A DNA stretch of 52,913 bases from an uncultured Lachnospiraceae bacterium (GTDB taxonomy: Bacteria; Bacillota; Clostridia; Lachnospirales; Lachnospiraceae): positions 1 to 52,913 of the forward strand of contig CAMWLG010000015.1 in assembly GCA_947175035.1 (NCBI GenBank), in the 5' to 3' direction. Positions 44,234-52,829 of the stretch are shown here, one piece after another. The position numbers and the translations under genes are program-made. A model generated the notes under the pieces. That model did not search any database, was not told where the DNA came from, and saw only the letters and a list, made by a program, of their open reading frames with translations. The number at the start of each line of letters is the position of its first letter. The stretch's first letter is position 1.

Positions 44234-45031
44234 TTACAACTGTACAATCGCCTTCTTAGGACACTTCTCCACACAGGTTCCGCACCCCGTACACTTCTCT
44301 TGGTCAATCTCCGCGTGGAACTCTGTCACTGTCACCGCTTGGGCAGGACAATTCTTTACACAGATGCCACATCCGATACATCCCACCTGACACGCCTTCA
44401 TAGTCACGGGGCCCTTGTCCGTAGAACGGCAGGAAACCTCTGTCCTGGCGTCATAAGGAATCAGAGTGATCAAATGCTTGGGGCAGACTTCCACACATTT
44501 TCCGCACGCCTTACACTTCTCCTTATCCACCACAGCCACACCATTCACAATATGAATCGCATCAAAGGGACATGCCTTCACGCAGCTTCCATATCCCATG
44601 CACCCGCTGTTGCAAGACTTGGGGCCTCCCGCCGGCACAAATGCCATCATGCGGCAATCCTCCACGCCGGTATACTCGTAATCCGTACCCGCCTTCTCAC
44701 AATCCCCCTGACAGTGCACAAAAGCCACCTGCCTCTTACTGCTTGCAGCCTCCACGCCCATGATAGACGCAATCCGATTGCCCACTGGCTCTCCGCCCAC
44801 CGGACAGGCGTTTACTGCTGCCTCACCCTTGGCAATGGCAGCGGCCAGACCGGAACATCCCGCAAAACCGCATCCTCCGCAATTGTTGCCGGGAAGCGCC
44901 GCCAGCACGGCCTCCTCCCGCTCATCCACTTCCACCTTGAATTTCAGACCAGCAACCCCAAGAAAAAGTCCTACAAAGATTCCCACCAAACCGACCACCG
45001 CAGCTGCGGCAATGATTCCCGTTACACTCAT
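44234..45031 (-). CDS. rnfB: Rnf complex subunit RnfB
   Basis: Iron-sulfur subunit of the ferredoxin:NAD+ oxidoreductase that pumps Na+ or H+. About 265 residues. An N-terminal membrane helix (VTGIIAAAAVVGLVGIFVGLFLG) is followed by the Fe-S motif CGGCGFAGCSGLAAAIAKGEAAVNACP, then ferredoxin-type clusters CMGYGSCVKACP, CKACGKCVEVCP, CIGCGICVKNCP and CTGCGTCVEKCP. It is the probable entry point for electrons from reduced ferredoxin. The start is uncertain among ATG 45029-45031, ATG 45035-45037 and GTG 45038-45040; I chose the first from Shine-Dalgarno spacing. Last gene of the operon. Confidence 0.96.
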   Translation of the reverse strand: MSVTGIIAAAAVVGLVGIFVGLFLGVAGLKFKVEVDEREEAVLAALPGNNCGGCGFAGCSGLAAAIAKGEAAVNACPVGGEPVGNRIASIMGVEAASSKRQVAFVHCQGDCEKAGTDYEYTGVEDCRMMAFVPAGGPKSCNSGCMGYGSCVKACPFDAIHIVNGVAVVDKEKCKACGKCVEVCPKHLITLIPYDARTEVSCRSTDKGPVTMKACQVGCIGCGICVKNCPAQAVTVTEFHAEIDQEKCTGCGTCVEKCPKKAIVQL

Positions 45032-45048
45032 TGTCATCACACTCCCAA

Positions 45049-45633
45049 CTATAAAAGACCTGAAAATCCACAGAAAGCAATCGCCATCAACCCTGCCGTC
45101 AGCAGAACCGTGGGCATCCCGCGAAAGGGTTCCGGTATGTCATTATATTCCAGCTTCTCCCGCAGCCCCGCCAATATCACAATGGCAATGGTGAAACCCG
45201 CCGCCGTGGCAAATCCGTTTACAATACCCGCGAGAATTCCATACTCCTTCTGCACATTGGTAAGCGCCACTCCCAGTACCGCGCAGTTGGTGGTGATCAA
45301 AGGCAGATAGACCCCCAGCGCCTCATAGAGCGAATGCATACATTTGCGCAGAAACATCTCCACAAATTGAACCAATGCCGCAATCACCAGAATAAACACG
45401 ATCGTCTGCAGATACTCCAACCCAAACTTTTGCAGCACAAATTTATAAATAACACCCGCTACGGCACTGGCAAACGTGATAACAAAAATAACAGCTGTTC
45501 CCATTCCTGCCGCCGTCTTAAGCTTCTTGGACACGCCCAGAAACGGGCAAAGACCCAGGAACTGACTCAGCACCACGTTACTCACCAGAGAGGAACCTAT
45601 CAAAATGACCAATAAATCTTTTACACTGTCCAT
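45049..45633 (-). CDS. rnfA: Rnf complex subunit RnfA
   Basis: 194-residue membrane protein with six predicted helices. Family motifs include VNVVLSQFLGLCPFLGVSKK-type sequence near the N-terminus (NVVLSQFLGLCPFLGVSKK) and ITTNCAVLGVAL in the middle. RnfA and RnfE are homologous, oppositely oriented, and share an Fe-S site between them; the Cys in each half (LCPFLG and NCAVLG) fits. The ATG immediately follows the rnfE stop. Confidence 0.96.
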   Translation of the reverse strand: MDSVKDLLVILIGSSLVSNVVLSQFLGLCPFLGVSKKLKTAAGMGTAVIFVITFASAVAGVIYKFVLQKFGLEYLQTIVFILVIAALVQFVEMFLRKCMHSLYEALGVYLPLITTNCAVLGVALTNVQKEYGILAGIVNGFATAAGFTIAIVILAGLREKLEYNDIPEPFRGMPTVLLTAGLMAIAFCGFSGLL

Positions 45634-46410
45634 TTATTTATCCTCCGCATCCAATTCAATCACCGTGTCATCATAAAACTTTCCGTGGCTGGAACATCCG
45701 CTCACGCCACAAGCGGTACAGTCCTGCTTACACCCCGCAGGCAGTTCTCCGTGGTCGGGAGTTCCATCCGCACTGTGCTTACCCCCTGACTTTTTCGACT
45801 TACGGTTTCGCAGCGCGTTTTGTGCAGCTGTAAGCCCTGCCAGCACAAAGAACGCCCCTGGCGCCAGCCCAAAGATGCTGATGGGGGTAAAACTCTCTGG
45901 CATGAGTTCAAACCCGAACAGGCTGCCTGCCCCCAGAAGCTCTCTCACTGCGCCGATACAGGTCAACGCAAAGGAAAATCCAAGCCCCATGCCCATACCG
46001 TCAAAAAATGCCGGAATCGCGGAATGGGAATAAGCGTAGCTCTCCGCCCGCCCCAGTATAATACAATTCACCACAATCAGAGGGATATACACACCCAAAG
46101 CCTTGTTCAGCGAGGGGATATACGCCTCCAGAAGAAGCTCCGCCATAGTCACAAAGGATGCTATGATCACAATAAACGCCGGAATACGCACTCTGGACGG
46201 AATCACCTTTCTGAGCAGGGAAATAATCAGATTGCTCAAAATCAACACCGCCGTGGTGGTCAACCCCATCCCCAATCCATTGATGGCGGAGGTCGTCACT
46301 GCCAAGGTGGGACACATCCCCAACGCCAGCACAAACGTGGGATTCTCCTTGATCAGCCCGTTATATAATCTCTCTGCCGGACGATCCGCGCGTGACTGTC
46401 TCTCACTCAT
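45634..46410 (-). CDS. rnfE: Rnf complex subunit RnfE with a cysteine-rich tail
   Basis: 258 residues, homologous to RnfA with six membrane helices (NPTFVLALGMCPTLAVTTSAINGLGMGL; VNCIILGRAESYA). The start at ATG 46408-46410 has GGAGG 8 bases upstream; the frame extends 3 codons further with a GTG inside that Shine-Dalgarno. It overlaps the rnfG stop by 8 bases. After about residue 200 there is an unusual hydrophilic tail with six cysteines (AGCKQDCTACGVSGCSSHG) that RnfE proteins normally lack. Confidence 0.95.
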   Translation of the reverse strand: MSERQSRADRPAERLYNGLIKENPTFVLALGMCPTLAVTTSAINGLGMGLTTTAVLILSNLIISLLRKVIPSRVRIPAFIVIIASFVTMAELLLEAYIPSLNKALGVYIPLIVVNCIILGRAESYAYSHSAIPAFFDGMGMGLGFSFALTCIGAVRELLGAGSLFGFELMPESFTPISIFGLAPGAFFVLAGLTAAQNALRNRKSKKSGGKHSADGTPDHGELPAGCKQDCTACGVSGCSSHGKFYDDTVIELDAEDK

Positions 46411-47044
46411 TTGCTCCACCTCCCGACAACAGATTTTGTGTAACCCGCAGGGCTCCGTTGACCGCGTTTACCACGGCTTTGGTAGTGATGGTGGCACCGC
46501 TGATGGCATCCACCTCGGACTCCGCCCTGCTGCCGGTCTTGGTATAGGTAAAACTCTCCACGTTCTTCCCCGCAAACTGAGGTGTCAACACCTTGGGTGC
46601 CTCCATGCCAAGTCCGGGGGTCTCCGAGATATCCAGAATAGATACCCCGCCTACGCTTCCATCCACCGCAACCCCTACATAAAGTACGATTTCTCCGCCA
46701 TACCCTTCCGAGGTTACGGACTCCACCACATAGCCCATCAGCGTGTTGTCCGCCTCGCCCTGCATTCTCGCACTGTAGACACTGCCGATCGTAACGCCCT
46801 GTGCCGCCAATTCCTCCATGGTCTCAGACTCTGGTACATATTGTATCTGTTCAAACACACAATTCTCGCCGGAATCAGGAAATACCGCCATACAAGCCTC
46901 TTGGATGGCCTTCTCCTGCTGGATGCGGATCGGCTCCTTGGTCAGTTCGTAGACAAATCCAAGCATCACTCCCGCAATCAATGTAATCGCAAACAAAATA
47001 CCGGCTTCTCTCAACATTACAGCTACATCCGACTTATTTTTCAT
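46403..47044 (-). CDS. rnfG: Rnf complex subunit RnfG
   Basis: 213 residues. One N-terminal membrane helix (AGILFAITLIAGVMLGFVYELT) anchors an extracytoplasmic FMN-binding domain. The covalent FMN site is the Thr in VDAISGATITTKAVVNAVN. Overlaps rnfD by 11 bases and rnfE by 8, so translation is coupled. Confidence 0.96.
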   Translation of the reverse strand: MKNKSDVAVMLREAGILFAITLIAGVMLGFVYELTKEPIRIQQEKAIQEACMAVFPDSGENCVFEQIQYVPESETMEELAAQGVTIGSVYSARMQGEADNTLMGYVVESVTSEGYGGEIVLYVGVAVDGSVGGVSILDISETPGLGMEAPKVLTPQFAGKNVESFTYTKTGSRAESEVDAISGATITTKAVVNAVNGALRVTQNLLSGGGANE

Positions 47045-48023
47045 GGGATTTTCCTCCCCTCTTATAACCGAACGCTGTGGGCTTGGTCACCTTATCGATC
47101 AACGGCACCAAGAGGTTGCCCAAGATGATCGCATAGGAGACACCCTCCGCCCCAGGGCCAAAAAAACGAAAGATCCCGGTCATTAACCCTAAAAAAATTC
47201 CGTACAGATATTGCCCCTTCGCGGTGATAGGACGAGTCACATAATCCGTGGCCATGAAAAACGCCCCCAACATCAGACCGCCCCCCGCAAGCTGAGCGGA
47301 CAGATAAGCCGGATCAAATCCCCTGCCCCCAAAAAGCCCCGCAAAAATAACAAAGGACACAATATAGCTCCCCGGAATCCGAAGATCGATAATCCCCAGC
47401 AACAGCAAGATACAGGCTCCGAGCACGATGGCAATCATGGAAGTCTCACCGATACAACCTCCTGTACGCCCCACGATCATATCCATCACGTTCACGCTCT
47501 CCCCCGCCTTCAAGGCCGCCAATGGAGTCGCCCCCGTGTACGCATCCCAGGTAAAAGCCCCGTTTGTGCCAAAGGACGCCCCTCTCGTGGTAAAATCAGC
47601 CATTTGCTTGGGAAAGGAAATCAGCAGAAAGCATCTGCCCGCCAGAGCAGGATTCATAAAATTCTGCCCCAGCCCGCCGAACAAAAGTTTTGCCACAAGA
47701 ATCGCAAACACCCCGCCCAGAGCCGCCATCCACAAGGGAAGCTCCACAGGCAGGTTTAATGCCAACAAAAGCCCTGTCACCACGGCGGACAAATCCGTGA
47801 TCGTGGTTTTCTTACGGCACAAACCAAACAAAAATTCCGTGAGCACGGTGCTGGCAATCGTCACCAGAATCACCGCTATGGCTCTCGGCCCAAAATTATA
47901 TATTCCATATCCCGCCGCAGGAAGCAGCGCCACAATCACTGCAAAAAATATACCGGAGGTAGTCACATGTGAGCGGATATGGGGATTGGATGAGACCCTT
48001 AGTCTTCTCTTATCTTCACTCAT
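47034..48023 (-). CDS. rnfD: Rnf complex subunit RnfD
   Basis: 329-residue membrane subunit with about nine helices. The FMN attachment site is the Thr in DAYTGATPLAALK; other family segments are NPALAGRCFLL and VTRPITAKGQYLYG. With RnfG it carries electrons across the membrane domain. The ATG has AGGAGGGAG upstream. Confidence 0.96.
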   Translation of the reverse strand: MSEDKRRLRVSSNPHIRSHVTTSGIFFAVIVALLPAAGYGIYNFGPRAIAVILVTIASTVLTEFLFGLCRKKTTITDLSAVVTGLLLALNLPVELPLWMAALGGVFAILVAKLLFGGLGQNFMNPALAGRCFLLISFPKQMADFTTRGASFGTNGAFTWDAYTGATPLAALKAGESVNVMDMIVGRTGGCIGETSMIAIVLGACILLLLGIIDLRIPGSYIVSFVIFAGLFGGRGFDPAYLSAQLAGGGLMLGAFFMATDYVTRPITAKGQYLYGIFLGLMTGIFRFFGPGAEGVSYAIILGNLLVPLIDKVTKPTAFGYKRGGKSHEK

Positions 48024-48034
48024 TTCGCTCCCTC

Positions 48035-49354
48035 CTACTTCTTTTTCTTCTTGGCAAGCAAAATCTTGCGCATAGACTTAATCTCCTGGGTGAGCGGCCG
48101 TTTTGCCGGACAAATAAAACTACAGCACCCGCACTCACAGCACTCCATCCCATCATTTTCCAGGAACTTCTCCTCGTCGAAATGCTCCGCGTAATCCGCC
48201 AACCTGCTTGGAATCACCCGACCCGGGCACACCTCCACACATCTGCCACAATTGATGCATGGTCCCGGCTCCATGGCAGACACCTCGTCCTTCGACAGAG
48301 CAAGCAATGCGGTGGACGTCTTTGTGGTGGGAACCTTCAGGTCAAACAATGCCATCCCCATCATGGGGCCTCCGCAGATCACCTTCTCCGGCTGCACCCG
48401 ATAACCTCCCGCCGCCTCCAAAAGCTCCTCATAACTCATACCAATCCGTATCCGATAATTACAAGGATCCTTCATGGCATCCCCTGTCAGCGTCACAATG
48501 CGCTCCGTCAGTGGCTTTCCCTCCACGACGGCGCGATACACCGCCACCATGGTATCCACATTGTTCACCACACAGCCCACGTCCGCCGGGAGCATGGTGG
48601 AATTAATCTTCCGCCCGGTGGTTGCGTATATCAAGGTGCGCTCGCCGCCCTGGGGATATTTCGTCTGCAATTCCTTGACGCTGATGCGCTTCTCGTCCTT
48701 GGTAAGCTGTCGCAGCAAGGCGATGCAGTCTGGCTTGTTGTCCTCCACCGCCAGAATCCCCCGCGCGTTGTCAAAAAGCCGCAAAATCACCTTCATCCCG
48801 CCGATCAGCTTCTCCGGCTCCTCCAGCATTCTTCGATAATCACTGGTCAAATACGGTTCACACTCCGCACAATTGGCAATCACGTACTCGATTTTATCCG
48901 GTTCCTTGGGAGACAGCTTGACATGGGTGGGAAATCCCGCACCTCCCATACCCACGATTCCCGCCTCTTTGATGGCAGTTAGAATCTCCTCCCTCGTCAT
49001 CTCCTCCAAGGGCTTCAACTCTCCCATCTGCGTCTCCTCATAGAGCCCGTCGTTGTCAAGAACAATGCTCATCACCATGTCCCCGGAAACCACTCTCCTG
49101 GGTTCAATCGCCTTGACCGTCCCCGACACGGACGCGTATACCGCCGCTGACACAAAGCCACCGCTCTCCGCAATCTTCTGTCCTGCCAACACTCTGTCTC
49201 CTTTTGACACAACCGCCTGTGCCGGCGCACCGATATGCTGGGACAGCGGATACACCATTTCCCCTTTAGGAAGCACCTCACGAATCGGTTTGTCCTTGGA
49301 CAAATCCTTCCCGTCATAAGGGTGAATGCCTCCCACAAACGTCAACTTCGCCAT
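48035..49354 (-). CDS. rnfC: Rnf complex subunit RnfC
   Basis: 439-residue peripheral subunit that hands electrons to NAD+. A glycine-rich NADH/FMN motif is seen in AGIVGMGGAGFPTHVKLSP, and two ferredoxin-type clusters in CINCGRCVEVCP and CCECGCCSFICP, followed by a basic C-terminus (KKKKK). First gene of the operon. Weak -10-like TAGTAA/TAAAAT elements lie 50-60 bases upstream on the minus strand, but no -35 stands out. AGGAAG precedes the ATG. Confidence 0.96.
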   Translation of the reverse strand: MAKLTFVGGIHPYDGKDLSKDKPIREVLPKGEMVYPLSQHIGAPAQAVVSKGDRVLAGQKIAESGGFVSAAVYASVSGTVKAIEPRRVVSGDMVMSIVLDNDGLYEETQMGELKPLEEMTREEILTAIKEAGIVGMGGAGFPTHVKLSPKEPDKIEYVIANCAECEPYLTSDYRRMLEEPEKLIGGMKVILRLFDNARGILAVEDNKPDCIALLRQLTKDEKRISVKELQTKYPQGGERTLIYATTGRKINSTMLPADVGCVVNNVDTMVAVYRAVVEGKPLTERIVTLTGDAMKDPCNYRIRIGMSYEELLEAAGGYRVQPEKVICGGPMMGMALFDLKVPTTKTSTALLALSKDEVSAMEPGPCINCGRCVEVCPGRVIPSRLADYAEHFDEEKFLENDGMECCECGCCSFICPAKRPLTQEIKSMRKILLAKKKKK

Positions 49355-49443
49355 AATTTCTTCCTTTCATGACAAAACACATCAATAACTATTTTAATTT
49401 TACTATCTTTTCACAAAAATAGCTACAACAAATTTTGGATTCA

Positions 49444-49452
49444 TGGTATAAT
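49444..49452 (+). promoter_or_regulatory. Extended -10 promoter reading into the structured element
   Basis: TGGTATAAT is a perfect extended -10 motif. Transcription would start at about 49459 and run through the structured region towards the exonuclease gene. A second, weaker TGGTATAAA lies at 49593-49601, so the gene may have its own start as well. Confidence 0.5.
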
Positions 49453-49476
49453 ATCCGCAAAGGGCAAAATCAAGTG

Positions 49477-49577
49477 TCCGAATAAGCAAATGCCGAGCTT
49501 GCTCAGGCAGATGTTTATTCGGATATTTGACGAGCGAACCGACCCTGGAAAACCGAAGGTTTTTCAGGGCTCTGCCC
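49477..49577 (+). ncRNA. Structured leader or small RNA element upstream of the exonuclease gene
   Basis: Two hairpins fill this stretch. The first has perfect outer arms TCCGAATAA (49477-49485) and TTATTCGGA (49515-49523), with inner pairing TGCC/GGCA (49491-49494 with 49506-49509) and GAG/CTC. The second has arms CCCTGGAAAACC (49543-49554) and GGTTTTTCAGGG (49558-49569), 12 bp with one wobble and a GAA loop. A small GGGC/GCCC pair (49567-49577) competes with its base. Function is not recognised: a leader, a small RNA or a dispersed repeat. Confidence 0.45.
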
Positions 49578-49621
49578 GAGACCTGCAGTAATATGGTATA
49601 AAGTATGAGGAAAGATTGAAA

Positions 49622-50731
49622 ATGAGAATCAGCGAAGAGATTTTAGAGAATTTTAATATTGAATATCCGTTGGACCGGCTGGCGCCGCTGAACAGCATTC
49701 TCTTTTTGGATATCGAGACCACAGGCTTTACCGCCAAATCATCTTATCTGTATATGATTGGCTGTGCCTATTTTCAGGATAACCAATGGAAAACGATTCA
49801 GTGGATGGCTGAAAATTACGAGCAGGAGGCAGATTTATTGCGGGCATTCTTCGAGTTTGCCGCCATGTACCGCTACCTGGTACATTTTAACGGCAATAAC
49901 TTCGATCTGCCTTTTCTCATCCAGAAATGCGAACAGCTTGGGCTGCCCCACTGCTTTGACGCTTTCGAAGGCATTGATCTTTATCGGCGCATTTCCCCCT
50001 ATAAAGGTTTTCTAAGACTGCCCAACTGCAAGCAAAAGACACTGGAGCAATTCTTGGGCGTTGACAGGGAAGACGTGTTCTCCGGTGGGGAATTGATTGG
50101 GATTTATCACGATTATCTGCAAAATCCCAGCGAATTTGCGGAGAAATCCCTGTTTCTTCACAATGCAGACGACATCAAAGGAATGTTAGAGATTCTTCCT
50201 ATGCTTGCTTACAGCGATATCCTGGGCAATTTGGAGGCTGTCCGCGCAAAAAAAGTACAGGCAAACTCCTACCGGGATCTGCAGGGCAACAGCCGCAGAG
50301 AGCTTTTGATCACAATCTCCCTGCCCATGCCGCTTCCCAAGGTAGTCACCGCCACAGCAGGAGGCTGCTATTTCAGAGGCGAGCATGGCGAGGCTACTTT
50401 GAGGGTTCCCGTTTATGATGGAGAGCTGAAATACTTTTATGCTAATTACAAGGACTACTATTATCTTCCCATGGAGGACATTGCCCTGCATAAATCCGTT
50501 GCGGGCTTTGTGGATCCGAAACACCGGGTTCAGGCGTCAGCAGCGAACTGCTATACACGCAAGGAATCCAGCTATCTCCCCCAGTGGAACGGCAGCTTTG
50601 AGCCCTACTTTAAGCCTGACTACAAGAGCAAAGAGCTTTTCTTTGAACTGACGGATGAAATGAAGCGCGACCGCGCGGCATTCACTGAATATGCGAGACA
50701 AATACTGCAGATGATCATTACCACCTGCTGA
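49622..50731 (+). CDS. RNase H-like 3'-5' exonuclease, YprB type
   Basis: 369 residues. The first 200 residues are a DEDD-type exonuclease domain: motif I LFLDIETTGF, motif II YLVHFNGNNFDLPFL and motif III LFLHNADDIKGMLEIL. This is the YprB family (RNase_H_2), thought to act on nucleic acids; the real substrate is not known. The C-terminal 170 residues carry no recognised domain. ATG 49622 has GAGGAAAG about 7 bases upstream; a TTG two codons earlier is possible. Only two genes in the window lie on the plus strand, and it ends at a bidirectional terminator shared with cheR. Confidence 0.8.
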   Translation: MRISEEILENFNIEYPLDRLAPLNSILFLDIETTGFTAKSSYLYMIGCAYFQDNQWKTIQWMAENYEQEADLLRAFFEFAAMYRYLVHFNGNNFDLPFLIQKCEQLGLPHCFDAFEGIDLYRRISPYKGFLRLPNCKQKTLEQFLGVDREDVFSGGELIGIYHDYLQNPSEFAEKSLFLHNADDIKGMLEILPMLAYSDILGNLEAVRAKKVQANSYRDLQGNSRRELLITISLPMPLPKVVTATAGGCYFRGEHGEATLRVPVYDGELKYFYANYKDYYYLPMEDIALHKSVAGFVDPKHRVQASAANCYTRKESSYLPQWNGSFEPYFKPDYKSKELFFELTDEMKRDRAAFTEYARQILQMIITTC

Positions 50732-50775
50732 CAACTTTGCAGCATGCGGCTCTGCGCATACACATGAATGCGCAT

Positions 50776-50820
50776 AAAAAACACGCCTGGATTCCCACAT
50801 GGGAAAGGGCGTGTTTTCTT
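50776..50820. terminator. Bidirectional terminator between the exonuclease gene and cheR
   Basis: The 10-bp stem AAAACACGCC (50778-50787) and GGCGTGTTTT (50808-50817) carries an inner TTCCC/GGGAA hairpin and is flanked by A and T runs, so it can stop transcription from either side. Confidence 0.85.
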
Positions 50821-50822
50821 TG

Positions 50823-50881
50823 ATTTCAAAATCTTCGGTTCAACAATGTCAAACCTTCGTTTTAACAATGTCAAACCTTCG
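50823..50881. repeat. Short tandem repeat across the cheR 3' end
   Basis: The 18-base unit AACAATGTCAAACCTTCG occurs perfectly at 50842-50859 and 50864-50881, with a 22-base period, and a degenerate third copy lies at about 50823-50840. The copy nearest cheR encodes its last codons, so the stop region of cheR has been duplicated. Confidence 0.7.
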
Positions 50882-51656
50882 GTTTGACATAAAAGAACGA
50901 GTTCTTTCTCTCAAAGCCTATCTCTCTGTAGTTAATAATCTGCTCCGTGCTGCCGATAAAAAGCACTCCACCTTTTGCAAGGGATTTATAAAACTTGCGG
51001 AACACTTCATCCTTGGCTTCCTCGGTAAAATAAATCAGCACATTGCGGCATACAATCAAATTATAATCTGTAGGATATGTATCTTTTAACAGATTGTGCT
51101 CCTTAAACTCCACCCGTGACTTGATCTCGTCGGAGATCTTGTAGGAAGGCCCCACTTGGGTGAAGTATTTCTTCTTAAGGTCACTCGGCACCGCGGCAAC
51201 ACTCTTCTCCGTGTACAAACCCACTTTCGCCTTCGCTATCACCTGTTTATCCAAATCCGTAGCATAAATCTTAATCTGATCCAACGGGATATGCCTGGAC
51301 AAAGCCATCACCAGAGAATAGGGTTCATCACCCGTGGAACAGGCCGCACTCCATATTTTCAGGTTCTTGCCAAACTTCCCGATCAACTCAGGTATCACGT
51401 CCTTGTCCAAAATCTGCCATTGATCCGGATTCCGATAAAACTCTGACACGTTGATCGTGATATAATTGATGAACTCCTCAAAATATTCCTTATTGGTCTT
51501 GAGTGCCTTCATATACTCGTCATACCCTTGAATCGAGTGCTTCGAGATTAACGTGTCAATGCGGCGCTTCATCTGCTTCTCTTTATAACTGTTTAAATCA
51601 ATTTCTGTCAGCGCCTTAATTTCCCGCTTGAAATACTCATAGTCATATGATGCCAT
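50871..51656 (-). CDS. cheR: CheR-type chemoreceptor methyltransferase
   Basis: SAM-dependent methyltransferase that methylates glutamates of chemoreceptors, in the cytoplasm. 261 residues: an N-terminal alpha-helical domain (to about 75, ending in the YMKALKTNKEYFEEFINYITINVSEFYR region) and a catalytic domain with LKIWSAACSTGDEPYSLVMAL (SAM loop), IYATDLDKQVI and NLIVCRNVLIYFTEEA. The usual chemotaxis partners are not adjacent. It follows rpsA after 24 bases and is probably co-transcribed with it. Confidence 0.95.
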   Translation of the reverse strand: MASYDYEYFKREIKALTEIDLNSYKEKQMKRRIDTLISKHSIQGYDEYMKALKTNKEYFEEFINYITINVSEFYRNPDQWQILDKDVIPELIGKFGKNLKIWSAACSTGDEPYSLVMALSRHIPLDQIKIYATDLDKQVIAKAKVGLYTEKSVAAVPSDLKKKYFTQVGPSYKISDEIKSRVEFKEHNLLKDTYPTDYNLIVCRNVLIYFTEEAKDEVFRKFYKSLAKGGVLFIGSTEQIINYREIGFERKNSFFYVKPKV

Positions 51657-51680
51657 ATTGCCCCACCATCCTGAAATAGA

Positions 51681-52829
51681 TTATTCTTCTTCCTCAGACT
51701 CCGCTGCGATCACAGCGTCAATATCCACAGACACCACATCCGCATCGGACTCCTCCTCTTTCGTCTCACTGGGCTCGGGAGCCAAGGTAGCTTTAATGCT
51801 CAAGGAAATCTTTCTGTCCTCCTCGTTAAAGTCCACAACCTTTGCTGTCACTTCCTGCCCAACACTCAGTATGTCAGAAGGCTTTTCAATATGCTCCTTG
51901 GCAATCTGAGAAACATGAAGCAGCGCGTCCACACCGGGCTCCAACTCCACAAAAGCGCCAAATCCAGTCATTCTGGCAACCTTACCGGTCACAATACTGC
52001 CCACGGCATACTTGCTTGCAGCGTCCTTCCAAGGATTCGCGTCATCAAATTTCAAAGACAATGCAATCTTGTTGCCATTAATCTCCTTAATCAAAACTTT
52101 GAGATTGTCTCCCACCTTAAACACTTTCTTGGGATGCTCCACTCTGCCCCAGCTCATCTCGGAGATGTGCAACAGACCGTCCGCACCGCCCAAATCAACG
52201 AATGCACCGAAGTCAGTCACGTTCTTAACAACGCCTTCCACGATGTCTCCCTCATGGATTCTCTCAAAGAGTTCCTTCTGAAGCTCCGCCTTCTTGGCTG
52301 CAACCAACTGTCTGCGGTCACCGATATATCTTCTGCGCTTAGGATTATATTCGCTGATTACGAACTCAATCTCCTGCCCAGCGTATTTGGATAAATCCTT
52401 CTCATAAGTATCCGACACCAGACTCGCCGGAATGAAGATACGAACCTCCTCAATGATGACACTCAAGCCTCCGTCAAGAACCTGTGCCACGGGAGCAGTG
52501 AGTACCTCATGATTATTATATGCCTCTTCAATTCTCTTATTACCCCTGTCTGCAGCCAAACGCTTGTAGGTCAGAAGCACCTGCCCTTCCCCATCATTTA
52601 CTTTCAATATCTTGACTTCCATGGTGTCGCCGACCTTGGCAACAGTACTCAAATCCACACTGGAATCATTGGTATATTCACTCTTGCTCAGAATACCGTC
52701 TGACTTGTATCCGATGTTCAGTATGATCTCATCCGGCTTGACATCGATAACTGTACCTGTGACTACCTCTCCTGCATGTATTGTCTTTAAAGAATCCTCC
52801 AACATTTGTTCAAAAGTTAATTCTGACAT
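51681..52829 (-). CDS. rpsA: 30S ribosomal protein S1-like protein
   Basis: 382 residues with four S1 RNA-binding domains: about 17-88 (GEVVTGTVIDVKPDEIILNIG), about 103-168 (APVAQVLDGGLSVIIEEVRIFIPASL), about 190-258 (GDIVEGVVKNVTDFGAFVDLG) and about 275-345 (GSIVTGKVARMTGFGAFVELE), then an acidic tail. This four-domain form is usual in Gram-positive bacteria and shorter than the six-domain E. coli S1. The ATG has AGGAGG 8 bases upstream and lies inside the end of ispH. Confidence 0.95.
   Translation of the reverse strand: MSELTFEQMLEDSLKTIHAGEVVTGTVIDVKPDEIILNIGYKSDGILSKSEYTNDSSVDLSTVAKVGDTMEVKILKVNDGEGQVLLTYKRLAADRGNKRIEEAYNNHEVLTAPVAQVLDGGLSVIIEEVRIFIPASLVSDTYEKDLSKYAGQEIEFVISEYNPKRRRYIGDRRQLVAAKKAELQKELFERIHEGDIVEGVVKNVTDFGAFVDLGGADGLLHISEMSWGRVEHPKKVFKVGDNLKVLIKEINGNKIALSLKFDDANPWKDAASKYAVGSIVTGKVARMTGFGAFVELEPGVDALLHVSQIAKEHIEKPSDILSVGQEVTAKVVDFNEEDRKISLSIKATLAPEPSETKEEESDADVVSVDIDAVIAAESEEEE

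Noticed and set aside
44177..45310. Plus-strand open frame of 377 codons opposite rnfB and rnfA
   Set aside because: Antisense to two conserved Rnf genes, with no recognisable domain and no start signals.
46103..47128. Plus-strand open frame of 341 codons opposite rnfE and rnfG
   Set aside because: Antisense shadow of two firm Rnf subunits.
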